This document shows positions 8,033 through 16,480 of a stretch of DNA of 64,000 nucleotides, in pieces; the first letter of the stretch is position 1; each line of letters starts with the position of its first letter. Position numbers and translations under genes: made by a program. The notes beneath the pieces were generated by a model. The model saw nothing but the letters and a program-made list of their open reading frames with translations. It ran no database searches and was not told the DNA's origin. The stretch covers positions 1 to 64,000 of the forward strand of contig JAUHWY010000011.1 of the NCBI GenBank assembly GCA_030427255.1. Direction: 5' to 3'. The stretch comes from Bacteroidia bacterium. GTDB taxonomy: Bacteria; Bacteroidota; Bacteroidia; CAIKAF01.

Positions 8033-8087
8033 AATGTATTATTAAAGATACAAATATATGTATTTTTGATTCTTTAATCATACATTA
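8032..8087 (-). promoter_or_regulatory. hipBA-2 promoter with nested inverted repeats
   Basis: The -7 box TATATTTG lies at 8058-8051 (minus strand), with TATG, one mismatch from TTTG, 20 bases upstream (8082-8079). An outer inverted repeat pairs 8032-8048 with 8071-8087 (16 of 17 bases). An inner one, ATACA-N6-TGTAT, spans 8048-8063 and covers the -7 box. This fits a repressor site over the promoter. Confidence 0.6.
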
Positions 8088-8206
8088 AGCAATGTTATGC
8101 GTTCAACTCAATTCAATGCAACTTAGCCTTCAAAAGGATAAAAGCTCCAACTATTCCATAGCGGAATACAACGCAGACCCTAATGTTCTTTTCAGGGTTA
8201 AAATAC

Positions 8207-8290
8207 TGACTCGAAGATGCTGACTCGAAGATGCTGACTCGAAGATGCTGACTCGAAGATGCTGACTCGAAGATGCTGACTCGAAGATGC
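8207..8290. repeat. Six identical 14-bp tandem repeats (TGACTCGAAGATGC)
   Basis: Six perfect head-to-tail copies starting at 8207, 8221, 8235, 8249, 8263 and 8277. It passes directly into a second array of 13-bp units. Confidence 0.95.
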
Positions 8291-8294
8291 TGAC

Positions 8295-8383
8295 CGCAGC
8301 GTCAGTACGCAGCGTTAGCACGCAGCGTCAATACGTAGCGTCAGCACGCAGCGTCAGTACGTAGCGTCAGTACGTAGCGTCAG
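8295..8383. repeat. Seven 13-bp tandem repeats (CGYAGCGTYARYA)
   Basis: Seven near-identical units from 8295, the last partial. Each equals half of the CTGACCGCAGCGTCAG palindrome found at 48.3 and 56.5 kb, so the array seems to have grown from that module. Confidence 0.9.
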
Positions 8384-8427
8384 GAACAAGATTGCTGTTA
8401 GGTTAGCAAGGAGTAGACCGTCTCAAA

Positions 8428-8640
8428 CTATGCAAGTGAAAAAGCCCCGACAATCAAACTTAAAACCCCGCTGATTACAATAATCCAAACTAAGGTGTTG
8501 GTATTCCCCCTGGTTTTCTCCGCTGCCTCATAGGTCAACCAGTTCGTATACAGGATTTCCATCTGTATGTCTTTTTCTGTATAATCCTGCCTATTGGACT
8601 CAAATTCAATGCGCTTTTGCGATTTTGGAGCTTCTGACAT
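8428..8640 (-). CDS. Small single-span membrane protein, unknown function
   Basis: A 70-aa ORF with a polar N-terminal half (MSEAPKSQKRIEFESNRQDY...) and one C-terminal transmembrane helix at about 49-69 (TLVWIIVISGVLSLIVGAFS). Composition and the tail-anchor-like layout look genuine, but no family is recognised. It stands alone beside the decayed MITE copy. It could be a short chance ORF. Confidence 0.5.
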   Translation of the reverse strand: MSEAPKSQKRIEFESNRQDYTEKDIQMEILYTNWLTYEAAEKTRGNTNTLVWIIVISGVLSLIVGAFSLA

Positions 8641-9080
8641 GGTACTAAAAGGTTGTGTTTACTCTCCAAATATAATAAAATCCCATTTTGAATCAATGAA
8701 AAGATATCCTCTATTCCCAATCTTATGGAAATTAAAAGGCTACATCCTTACCTTATGAACTTTTTGTCAGGCTTTAACCTGATGTTACACTATATTTTGT
8801 CAGGCTATAGGCTTACTTGCAATTTGATAATGTTAGTTTATATCCTTACTTTTTAGAATTAATGAAAAGCAAATGCACACCGCATCCTTAATTGTGGCGT
8901 ATCTAAAGCTCTATTTACATAGGGCACTTATTACCTCAGCCCTTCCTCCCACATTTTAATTTTTAATAACGCCCTCTTACCATCACAAACCTTAGCTTTG
9001 CACGGTATTTTTTACATTTTTTAATGACCGCTGCTGAACTTCATGTACATACAAAGGTTGTAGTAAATAAATTCATCCGA
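8641..9080. other. Intergenic region before the TonB receptor
   Basis: AT-rich, no convincing gene. GTCAGGCTTTAACCTGA and a second TTTTGTCAGGCTATAGGC occur near 8766-8810. TAGCTTTG at 8993-9000 is a good -7 box for the receptor gene, giving a leader of about 75 bases to the ATG at 9081. Confidence 0.5.
8993..9000 (+). promoter_or_regulatory. -7 box TAGCTTTG of the TonB receptor operon
   Basis: Exact match to TAnnTTTG 80 bases before the chosen start codon; no clear -33 TTTG at 19-20 bases. Confidence 0.45.
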
Positions 9081-11462
9081 ATGTCGTTTAAACCTACGTG
9101 GATTTTCCTGTTCTTTTTTCTTTGCGCTTTCCAAGCATTTGCCCAAAAAAACGCCAAAGCCACACTCAGCGGTTACATTCGCGATGCTTCCAGCGGTGAA
9201 GCCCTCCTTGGCGCTACCGTAATTGTGAAAAATACCACCACCGGAGCCGTTGCCAATAATTTCGGTTTCTACTCCCTTACGCTCGACAAGGGAACCTACA
9301 TCATCGAATGCAAATACATTGGCTTCAATAGCCAAATAGATACCATCAACCTGCAATCCGACATCACCCGTAATTTTGAACTTGGCACCACCGTCATTAC
9401 CACCCAAGAATACACCGTAACCGACGACCTAACCAAACAAAACACCGAAAGTACCCGCATGAGCACCATTGAGCTTAAAATGGAAGAAGTGCGCAAAATG
9501 CCCGTCATTTTTGGTGAGGTCGATGTGCTTAAAACCATTCAACTCCTTCCCGGGGTCGCAGGTGCTGCCGAAGGTACTTCAGGTTTCTATGTCCGGGGAG
9601 GTGGACCCGACCAAAACTTGATTTTGCTCGACAACGCCACCGTATACAACGCTTCCCACCTATTTGGTTTCTTTTCGGTCTTTAATTCCGACGCTATCCG
9701 AAATGTGGAATTGGTCAAAGGCGGTATGCCAGCACGCTACGGCGGTCGACTTTCTTCGGTGCTCGATATTTCCATGAAAGAAGGCAATATGCGGGAGTGG
9801 CACGGCCAAGGCGGAATAGGCCTCATCGCCAGCCGCATGGCCGTGGAAGGCCCTATCGTTAAAGACAAACTCTCGGTGCTGGCCTCTGCGCGACGCACCT
9901 ACATCGATTTGCTGCTCTTGCCCTTCTCCGGCGAAGGCAGCGATTTGGAGGGCAACTCTTACTTTTTTTACGACCTCAACGCCAAAGTGCAATGGAAAAT
10001 AGGGGAGAAGGACCGACTTTACCTAAGCGGTTATTACGGCGAAGATGTCTTTGCCTTTCAATCCCCCTCCGGCGATTTGGGCATCGATATCCCCTGGGGT
10101 AACGGAATTGCCAGCCTCCGCTGGAACCACCAATTCAGCTCCAAGCTTTTCCTGAACACTACCGCTACTTTTTCGGACTATTCCTTCCGTACCGCGGCCG
10201 AAGACGAGGATTTCTCTTTTGAGCTGCGTTCCGGAATTCGCGATTACAGCCTCAAAACCGATTTTAGCTGGATTCCCAACCCAAACCATACCCTCCGTTT
10301 CGGCACCGAAATGATTTTCCACGAGTTCACCCCAAGCACGGCACAGGCAACCTTAGAAGACAATGCCATTGGCGTGCCTTCAGCCCAAACCTTGTATGCA
10401 CACGATTGGATGCTCTATGCCGAAGACGATTGGGACATTAGTACCCGCTGGAAACTCAATTATGGCTTCCGACTTTCCTATTTCCAACATACCGGCCCTT
10501 TTGACCGCTTCGTAAAAGGACCCGATGGACTCAATACCGATACCATCTCCTACGGAACCTTCGACAATATCCAAGATTACTACCGCGCAGAACCAAGGCT
10601 TGCATTGCGCTTTAGAATCAATGAGAACTCATCCCTCAAAGGAGCCTTTACCGTAAATTACCAAAACCTTCACTTGGCCAACCTGGCTACGGTGAGTTTG
10701 CCCACCGACATCTGGCTTCCGTCTACCGAAATCATTCCGCCCCAAGAGTCCATGCAGTGGAACGTAGGCTACTTCCGAAATTTCTTAAACGATAAAATCG
10801 AAACATCGGTGGAGTTGTATTACAAACACATGAACAACCTCATCGAGTACCGCGACAACAGCAGTTTTGGCGACATCGTAAACGACAATCCCGACAACAT
10901 CCTCTCCATTGGCAAGGGACGCAGCTGGGGCATGGAACTCTTCATCAAAAAATCCGTAGGCCGCCTCACCGGCTGGATTGGCTACACCCTCGCTTGGACC
11001 CAACGCTTCGACTTCCCCAAAGACGAGGTCAGCTACGACGGCGACTTCTTTTACCCGCGCTACGACCGCCGACACGACGTAAGCATCACCGCCACCTACG
11101 AAATCAGCGATAAGTGGACAGTCTCCGGAATTTTTGTCTTCTCCAGCGGAAACGTGCTCGCCGTGCCTTCCGAATTCTATTTCTTAGGCAACGACATTGT
11201 TCCATTCTTTACCGACCGCGACAACTACCGCATGATGCCTTACCACCGCATGGACCTCTCAGCCACTTACCAAGTCCACAAAAACGACAAATGGGAATCC
11301 AGCCTCAACATTAGCATATACAATGTATACAGCAGGCTCAACCCCTTCTTTATTTTCTTCGACGCCCAAGACAACGAAGAAACCGAAACCCTGCAATTTC
11401 AAGGCAAGCAGGTGTCTTTGTTCCCCATCATCCCTGCCGTAACCTGGAATTTTTCGTTTTAA
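9081..11462 (+). CDS. TonB-dependent outer-membrane receptor
   Basis: From the ATG at 9081 the product is 793 aa. It starts with a signal peptide (MSFKPTWIFLFFFLCAFQAFAQ), which is why this start is preferred to 9024. A carboxypeptidase-regulatory-like beta-sandwich (about 25-110; SGYIRDASSGEALLGATV) comes next, then the plug domain with FYVRGGGPDQNLILLD, and a long C-terminal beta-barrel ending in an aromatic residue (WNFSF). It imports an unknown substrate across the outer membrane with TonB energy. The DUF4249 lipoprotein downstream is its common partner in Bacteroidota. Confidence 0.93.
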   Translation: MSFKPTWIFLFFFLCAFQAFAQKNAKATLSGYIRDASSGEALLGATVIVKNTTTGAVANNFGFYSLTLDKGTYIIECKYIGFNSQIDTINLQSDITRNFELGTTVITTQEYTVTDDLTKQNTESTRMSTIELKMEEVRKMPVIFGEVDVLKTIQLLPGVAGAAEGTSGFYVRGGGPDQNLILLDNATVYNASHLFGFFSVFNSDAIRNVELVKGGMPARYGGRLSSVLDISMKEGNMREWHGQGGIGLIASRMAVEGPIVKDKLSVLASARRTYIDLLLLPFSGEGSDLEGNSYFFYDLNAKVQWKIGEKDRLYLSGYYGEDVFAFQSPSGDLGIDIPWGNGIASLRWNHQFSSKLFLNTTATFSDYSFRTAAEDEDFSFELRSGIRDYSLKTDFSWIPNPNHTLRFGTEMIFHEFTPSTAQATLEDNAIGVPSAQTLYAHDWMLYAEDDWDISTRWKLNYGFRLSYFQHTGPFDRFVKGPDGLNTDTISYGTFDNIQDYYRAEPRLALRFRINENSSLKGAFTVNYQNLHLANLATVSLPTDIWLPSTEIIPPQESMQWNVGYFRNFLNDKIETSVELYYKHMNNLIEYRDNSSFGDIVNDNPDNILSIGKGRSWGMELFIKKSVGRLTGWIGYTLAWTQRFDFPKDEVSYDGDFFYPRYDRRHDVSITATYEISDKWTVSGIFVFSSGNVLAVPSEFYFLGNDIVPFFTDRDNYRMMPYHRMDLSATYQVHKNDKWESSLNISIYNVYSRLNPFFIFFDAQDNEETETLQFQGKQVSLFPIIPAVTWNFSF

Positions 11463-11498
11463 TGCGTAGCGGGCAACAACAACATAGTATTTGTTTTT

Positions 11499-11690
11499 TG
11501 GGGGCCTGCCCGTCCTTAGGGCCGGGCACCGGGCCTTCGGTCGCAGCCGGTTCGCACCGCTTCCGCCATGGCAATCGCCGTGCCGGAGTTTGCCCTTTGG
11601 GCTCCACTGCGGCACGGCGGCCATGGCTGGAGCGCTGCTTCACCGGGCTGACTACCCTCAGTCCCTGGCCCGTTGCCCATAGCACATTCC
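11499..11690. repeat. GC-rich folded intergenic element E1
   Basis: About 190 bases of about 65% GC between the TonB receptor and DUF4249 genes, inserted after a run of T. Contains several long inverted repeats (for example GCCGTGCCGGAG against CTGCGGCACGGC). Part of a dispersed family with ten members in the window. Confidence 0.6.
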
Positions 11691-11712
11691 CCCCATCAAT
11701 CCTTAGATCTTT

Positions 11713-12585
11713 ATGAAAAATCTCGCGCTACTTAGCCTTTTGTTCTCCTTTGCGGTGGTTTCCTGCGAAACAGACATCGACCTTACCGTTCCTGTAAACG
11801 AAGTAGGTCTGGTAGTCGATGCTTCTATCGAACAAGGCCAATTTGCTAAAGTTTCACTCACAGAAACCTATCCCTATACCCAAGTGATTTCCCTCGATAG
11901 TTTGTTGGGCCTTGTAGTAGATTCTGCCACCGTTGTTCTTAGCGATGGACTCATTACCGATACCTTGGAGTTTACCATAGACCCCAACAGTTTTCCGCCC
12001 GTGTATTACAGAGGAACCAATCCTGCGCTTATGGGACAGGTGGGGCGTACCTACTTTCTTACCGTCATTGCCGGCGATGTTACTGCCACTGCCTCTACTA
12101 CCATTCCTGAGATCGTTTCTTTAGACAGCCTTGCTTTTGAGCCCGATGGCGACGAGCCTGAATTTGGCCGCATTCGCGTTTGGTTTCGCGACCCTCCGGT
12201 GGCCGGAAATCATTACCGGGTTTTTGCTCGTACTCAAGAATTTCCTGCTTTTTCGCCCCCACGCCGCAGCGTCTTCGAGGATCGGATTGTGAACGGCGAC
12301 ACCATTTTCTTCGATATTTCCAAACCCGATCCTTTGCCCTTCTTTTTAATCTCCGACACCTTGGAATTTGACGAACGCCGCCGATATACCAGCGGAGATA
12401 CCGTTCAAATTAAGTTTTGCTCCATCACACGCGAAAGCTTTTCCTTTATACGCACCTTCGAGGCGGCCTCCGGTAGTTTTGAGAATCCCTTTTCGGCACC
12501 AACCTTTGTAAAAGGCAATGTAGAGGGCGCCATTGGTGGTTTTGTAGGTTATGGTGCCAGTTATCACACATACATCGTTCCTTGA
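11713..12585 (+). CDS. DUF4249-type outer-membrane lipoprotein
   Basis: 290 aa with a lipoprotein signal (FSFAVVSC, Cys18) and a beta-rich body beginning ETDIDLTVP. This is the typical start of DUF4249 proteins, which sit directly downstream of a TonB-dependent receptor. Likely anchored at the outer membrane as a substrate-capturing or plug partner of the receptor at 9081. The 250-bp gap holds a GC-rich folded element that could attenuate or process the shared transcript. Confidence 0.85.
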   Translation: MKNLALLSLLFSFAVVSCETDIDLTVPVNEVGLVVDASIEQGQFAKVSLTETYPYTQVISLDSLLGLVVDSATVVLSDGLITDTLEFTIDPNSFPPVYYRGTNPALMGQVGRTYFLTVIAGDVTATASTTIPEIVSLDSLAFEPDGDEPEFGRIRVWFRDPPVAGNHYRVFARTQEFPAFSPPRRSVFEDRIVNGDTIFFDISKPDPLPFFLISDTLEFDERRRYTSGDTVQIKFCSITRESFSFIRTFEAASGSFENPFSAPTFVKGNVEGAIGGFVGYGASYHTYIVP

Positions 12586-12589
12586 GTTG

Positions 12590-12597
12590 TACCTTTG
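12590..12597 (+). promoter_or_regulatory. -7 box TACCTTTG of trxB
   Basis: Exact TAnnTTTG match just after the DUF4249 stop, 32 bases before the trxB ATG. Confidence 0.5.
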
Positions 12598-12629
12598 CGG
12601 TATACTTTAAGAGTTCATATTTTTAGGCC

Positions 12630-13595
12630 ATGAGTGAAGAAAAAGAAATCATCCCCTGTTTAATTTTAGGTTCAGGACCTGCCGGCTACACGGCGGCTAT
12701 TTATGCTTCGCGTGCCGGCCTCAATCCGGTCATGATTACCGGAGCAGAACCCGGAGGTCAACTCATGATCACCAACGATGTCGAAAACTACCCGGGCTAC
12801 CCCGACGGCATCATGGGGCCACAAATGATGGAAGATTTTAAAAAGCAAGCCGAACGCTTCGGAACCGACGTTCGTTTTGGAATGGGAACAGCGGTCGATT
12901 TTTCGCAACGCCCTTTTAAAATAGAAGTTGACGGAAGTAAAACCGTATATGCCGAAACCCTAATTATTTCTACAGGTGCCTCTGCCAAATGGTTGGGAAT
13001 TGAGAGCGAACAAAGGCTCAATGGAAAAGGCGTTTCTGCCTGCGCGGTATGCGACGGCTTTTTTTACCGCAATCAGGACGTAGCCATTGTAGGTGGAGGA
13101 GATACCGCATGCGAGGAAGCCACCTATTTATCTAAGATTTGCAACAAAGTGCACATGTTTGTGCGCCGCGACGAAATGCGGGCAAGCCAAATCATGCAAG
13201 ATAGGGTGCTAAAAAACCCAAAAATTCAGGTGTATTGGAATACCGAAACCGATGAAATCTTAGGGGATGATGTGGTAGAAGGAGTCCGTATAAAGAACCG
13301 TATCTCCGGAGAAACCGAAGAAATTCCGGTAACCGGCTTTTTTGTGGCCATTGGCCACAAACCCAATACCGACATTTTTAAAGGAAAATTGGCCATGGAC
13401 GAGGCCGGCTATTTAATTACCAAAGCCGACAGCACAGCCACCGAGATTCCCGGTGTTTTTGCTGCCGGCGATGTGCAAGACGCCATTTACAGGCAGGCCG
13501 TTACTGCGGCCGGTACCGGTTGTATGGCTGCCCTGGAGGCGGAACGCTTCCTGGCGGCTCAGGAAGCACACGCTGAGGCCGAGACGAAGGCCTAA
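12630..13595 (+). CDS. trxB: Thioredoxin reductase
   Basis: 321-aa NADPH-dependent flavoenzyme that reduces thioredoxin. FAD-binding GSGPAG is at 14-19, the redox-active CAVC at 138-141 followed by DG, the NADPH loop GGGDTACEEA lies about 20 residues further on, and the C-terminal FAD motif AAGDV is present. Length and order match bacterial TrxB. It has its own -7 box. Its last 95 bp are overlapped by a convergent ORF on the other strand. Confidence 0.97.
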   Translation: MSEEKEIIPCLILGSGPAGYTAAIYASRAGLNPVMITGAEPGGQLMITNDVENYPGYPDGIMGPQMMEDFKKQAERFGTDVRFGMGTAVDFSQRPFKIEVDGSKTVYAETLIISTGASAKWLGIESEQRLNGKGVSACAVCDGFFYRNQDVAIVGGGDTACEEATYLSKICNKVHMFVRRDEMRASQIMQDRVLKNPKIQVYWNTETDEILGDDVVEGVRIKNRISGETEEIPVTGFFVAIGHKPNTDIFKGKLAMDEAGYLITKADSTATEIPGVFAAGDVQDAIYRQAVTAAGTGCMAALEAERFLAAQEAHAEAETKA

Positions 13596-14211
13596 TCTTA
13601 CCGAGTTGCATGGATAGGTTGAGTCCTAAATGAAAGGGCAAGCTTTGTATATTCCAAGCATGGTTTCGGGTATTTCCTTCAAAACCGCCGTCCAGTTGCG
13701 TATAGCTGTATTCCAAGCCAAGAATTTCTCCACGCAACCAGAAACGCGAACCTAAAGGAACCCAAAGTTCAGCACTTAACTGAAGGCCTAAGTGTTGACT
13801 TGGCCCTTTCCAACGGTGCATCAGTTGAGATTGCCACCAATGTTGCTCTTCTTGGTGTCCAAATGCCCAGGTAAAACGGCAAAAACCCACCACTTTTATT
13901 TTTCGGATTTGAGGATTTGGCGTATAGCCCAAAACCAGTCCGGCGCCATATTGATGCATCTTGCCCTCGCTACGGCTTTGTAGTTGATTGCTGGAATGCC
14001 CTCCAAAGGTCCCATGAACATTAGCTCCCATCCAAAGGCTTTTTTGTTGGAACAACACTTCTGCATGAACACTGCCGCTGTGTTCGGATAATGCATTTGC
14101 CTCGGTTCTTTTAAAGCCAACCGAAGGACCAATCAACCATTGGCTGCAGGCTTGGGATTGCAAACCTGCCCAAAAAAATAAGGATAAAGAATAATGAAAA
14201 ATAACCCGCAT
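13501..14211 (-). CDS. Putative outer-membrane beta-barrel protein overlapping trxB
   Basis: 236 aa with a signal peptide (MRVIFHYSLSLFFWAGLQSQACSQ) and alternating amphipathic strands typical of small Bacteroidota barrels. The barrel-like part seems to end near residue 205 (LGLNLSMQLGK). The remaining 30 Pro/Arg-rich residues are read from the antisense of trxB, which suggests the original stop was lost and translation now runs into the neighbour. Family not identified. Confidence 0.65.
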   Translation of the reverse strand: MRVIFHYSLSLFFWAGLQSQACSQWLIGPSVGFKRTEANALSEHSGSVHAEVLFQQKSLWMGANVHGTFGGHSSNQLQSRSEGKMHQYGAGLVLGYTPNPQIRKIKVVGFCRFTWAFGHQEEQHWWQSQLMHRWKGPSQHLGLQLSAELWVPLGSRFWLRGEILGLEYSYTQLDGGFEGNTRNHAWNIQSLPFHLGLNLSMQLGKIRPSSRPQRVLPEPPGSVPPPGQPYNRYRPQ

Positions 14212-14279
14212 GGCATTGTATTTGCGGGTGGGGTAGGGTAAAATTAAGAAAAAAGCAAAGCTTTACAAAGCACAAAACT

Positions 14280-14287
14280 TACCTTTG
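14280..14287 (+). promoter_or_regulatory. -7 box TACCTTTG, implying a leaderless mRNA
   Basis: TACCTTTG ends four bases before the ATG at 14292. The 18-base string from the box through ATGCAT is identical to that before mnmE. The encoded signal peptide begins at this ATG, so the start codon is secure. Confidence 0.5.
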
Positions 14288-14291
14288 CCCT

Positions 14292-14810
14292 ATGCATAAG
14301 CGATTGATTTTTGCCTTACTTGCTCCTATATTTTTTCTTGGGACCTGGGCTTTTGCGGTTCAGAAAACGCCAAGCATGCGCGTAGGTCTTCTAACAGACT
14401 TTGCCTTGCCCTTTGACCTTAAACCTGCCCAAATAAGCCAAGAACAAGTGGACCTGTTGGGTTTGCTTACACCGGATAGTTGCCAATTGGTGTTAAACAA
14501 ATATGCCAAAGGCAAGGATATACAGTTATTGGTTTCCTTGCCCTTTATGACTTCTGATTTCGACATTGAGTCAGCTTTAATGACCAAAGAACAGCATGTG
14601 AGAAAAAGAGTTGATCGATGGCATCAACACCAAATACCTTCCTATTTATACCAAGAACACGGGTACACCGTTTTTAGAGTCCTTTTTATGGAGCATCAAT
14701 CCAATATGAGGGTTTGTATTGATTTGGTGGCACGCTTAGAGCAGGCAGGCCCACTGGAGGAGGGCTTTGTCCAAGAAGAACATTTTGTATTAACTCGTTT
14801 AAAAGATTGA
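14292..14810 (+). CDS. Secreted protein of unknown function
   Basis: 172 aa with a signal peptide (MHKRLIFALLAPIFFLGTWAFA). The mature part is mixed and contains two cysteines; no family recognised. It is followed after 3 bases by a lipoprotein gene and the pair is probably co-transcribed. Translation should start from a leaderless or near-leaderless message. Confidence 0.7.
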   Translation: MHKRLIFALLAPIFFLGTWAFAVQKTPSMRVGLLTDFALPFDLKPAQISQEQVDLLGLLTPDSCQLVLNKYAKGKDIQLLVSLPFMTSDFDIESALMTKEQHVRKRVDRWHQHQIPSYLYQEHGYTVFRVLFMEHQSNMRVCIDLVARLEQAGPLEEGFVQEEHFVLTRLKD

Positions 14811-14813
14811 TAG

Positions 14814-15380
14814 ATGCATAAAGTAGCTAAGGCTTTAGCCCTTGGGGGCGTACTAATTATAGCCCTAAGTTTAAGTCAATGCCGTATGGGTATGGGTGGA
14901 GCCCGGGGTGGGGCAAAAGGACTTCCCTCTCCCAAATACTACCTTTCCTTGGTAAAGGACCAAGGCTATATGCTCTTTTGGAAGCCTCAAAAATTTAAGG
15001 GTGCAGGAGAAAAGGTAGCCATGGATTACACCTTGTTTGTAGATCAAAACTATGTATTGACAAATCAAGATTCCATAGACATTCGCTTTACTTGGAAAAC
15101 CAAAGAAAGGCCGAATACCGAGCTTTTGCCCTCCATAGGGTTGAGTCAGTTTGGCGATAGCTTGCTCTTTGGAGATTTTAAAACGGTTTTTCTAAAGCCA
15201 AATAAAAGGAGCTGGGAATGGAGGCTCGAAGCAAAAATTTCCAAGGAAGCTTTTCTGCAAAACTATTTGGCCAAGCAGGACAGGTGGTTTTTGCATTTGG
15301 GAAGTTTATACCTAATGGAAACCACAAAACACTACCATGTAAGGGGACTTATGCGCCAAATGCACGACCGCCAATTTTAG
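14814..15380 (+). CDS. Lipoprotein of unknown function
   Basis: 188 aa with a lipobox ending LSLSQC (Cys23). The mature part is mostly beta, with Trp/Phe-rich segments (KNRSWEWRLEAKISKEAF-like) but no recognised domain. The gene starts 3 bases after the secreted-protein gene, pointing to a two-gene unit acting at the envelope. Confidence 0.7.
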   Translation: MHKVAKALALGGVLIIALSLSQCRMGMGGARGGAKGLPSPKYYLSLVKDQGYMLFWKPQKFKGAGEKVAMDYTLFVDQNYVLTNQDSIDIRFTWKTKERPNTELLPSIGLSQFGDSLLFGDFKTVFLKPNKRSWEWRLEAKISKEAFLQNYLAKQDRWFLHLGSLYLMETTKHYHVRGLMRQMHDRQF

Positions 15381-15488
15381 AATACATGGGAGTAACTGCG
15401 TATTTCACAATTAAATGTGCATTAGTTTCATAAAAAATGTTGGTGGTTATTTGAATTCCTATTATACTTGCGCTTAAATCTTAACGTT

Positions 15489-15776
15489 ATGAAAAAGATC
15501 AACAAACTAATGATGGCTGCCGTAGTTGCCGGTGGAATGATTCTTTCTTCTTGCTCAATCACCATGCCGGTGAATGCTACTTCTAACCCTGTGGGTAACA
15601 AAGTAGGTATGTCTTCCGGTAGCTGTATCTTCGGATACCTTTGCTTTGGTGTAGATGCTTCTATCCAAACTGCAGCTGCTAACGGTGGTATTTCTAAAAT
15701 CTCTACAGTAGACATGAAGATGAAAAATCTTTTGGGTATTGTAGTTACTTACGAAACCATCGTAACCGGAGAATAA
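15489..15776 (+). CDS. TRL-like family lipoprotein
   Basis: 95 aa. The lipobox is MILSSC (Cys22), followed by a short mature domain with GNKVGMSSGSCIFGYLCFGVD, DASIQTAAANGGISKISTVD and a terminal TIVTGE. These match the TRL-like family: GxKxGxxC, DASIxxAAxxGGIxKIxxVD. Members are small envelope proteins of unknown role, often expressed strongly. A strong intrinsic terminator follows, so this is a single-gene unit. Confidence 0.85.
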   Translation: MKKINKLMMAAVVAGGMILSSCSITMPVNATSNPVGNKVGMSSGSCIFGYLCFGVDASIQTAAANGGISKISTVDMKMKNLLGIVVTYETIVTGE

Positions 15777-15799
15777 GTAACTCCACAATTTTTTAAAAG

Positions 15800-15829
15800 C
15801 TGCCTCTCTTGTAGAGGCAGTTTTTTTTT
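15800..15829 (+). terminator. Intrinsic terminator after the TRL-like gene
   Basis: 8-bp stem CTGCCTCT / AGAGGCAG with a 5-base loop, followed by nine T. Confidence 0.9.
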
Positions 15830-15837
15830 GTCCAAAA

Positions 15838-15975
15838 TTTTGCGCCCCCGATGGAAGCAGGTAGCCCACAGGGTGCAGAGGCTTGGGCTTAGGAGCTGTG
15901 GGCGTGTGGAGCTTTGCGGAACGCCGACCACAGCCCTAAGCCCGCCTTTGCAACCGAGGACTACCGCAGACAGCG
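15838..15975. repeat. GC-rich folded intergenic element E2
   Basis: Contains a long stem pairing GGGCTTAGGAGCTGTGG with CCACAGCCCTAAGCCC around AGCTTTGCGGAAC. The loop sequence recurs inverted in element E5. Confidence 0.65.
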
Positions 15976-15991
15976 GGAATTGGCGCCCAAA

Positions 15992-16480
15992 TCAAACCTT
16001 CTTTCTTCTCAAACCCAAGCCCAAAATCACCGCACTGAGCAGCAAGCAAATGCCTATGCCCCAAGGCATCCAGCCTAAGTCCTTTTGTCTTTGTTCCCAA
16101 TATTTTTGGCGACGGTTTTCCAAGTCGGAGGGCACGGAAACTATGTGCCAGGGCCATACGTTTCCGTGTTCTTTGCCCATGTGGCAGCCACAAAATTGCG
16201 GTTGATTTCTAAGTGCCCCGGCCAAGCTGTCGGCGTCCGCGCCTCGGTATTGCAGCCGACCTTCCGGGCTTGTGATTTGAAGGTACAGGGCATCTTTGTT
16301 TTGAAAGACCCCGGTGGCTTCTTTTACCCGCACTTTTTCAATGTCAATCCAGTTTAGGCAAAGGCATTTCTCCAGTGCTTGGTCTTGCTGCAACACCTGT
16401 TTGCTGAGCCAGTACAAAGCGCTCAGGCTCAATGTGGCAAACAAAGCAGCCATCAACAAGGATTTAAATCGAATCTTCAT
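15992..16480 (-). CDS. Two-span membrane protein of unknown function
   Basis: Starting at the ATG at 16480 (MKIRFKSLLMAALFATLSLS) the product is 162 aa. It has an N-terminal transmembrane segment, a 100-residue extracytoplasmic domain with two cysteine pairs (CLC, CGC) and a C-terminal helix (GIGICLLLSAVILGLGLRRKK). The longer reading frame is not used because it runs back through the S4-domain gene, whose stop this start overlaps by 17 bases. Likely last gene of a recG operon. No family recognised. Confidence 0.6.
   Translation of the reverse strand: MKIRFKSLLMAALFATLSLSALYWLSKQVLQQDQALEKCLCLNWIDIEKVRVKEATGVFQNKDALYLQITSPEGRLQYRGADADSLAGALRNQPQFCGCHMGKEHGNVWPWHIVSVPSDLENRRQKYWEQRQKDLGWMPWGIGICLLLSAVILGLGLRRKKV

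Larger units (their letters stand above)
8171..8424. mobile_element. Decayed MITE copy containing expanded repeats
   Basis: ACGCAGACCC...CAGGGTT (8171-8199) and the last 38 bases (8387-8424, ending CCGTCTC) align over their full length, with substitutions, to the right part of the MITE at 56413-56739. Between them the palindromic module of that element has been replaced by tandem 14-bp and 13-bp arrays. The left end is no longer clear. Confidence 0.5.

Noticed and set aside
8751-8815. GTCAGGCT repeats as an operator of the TonB receptor
   Set aside because: Only two imperfect copies, about 200 bases upstream of the -7 box; too weak.
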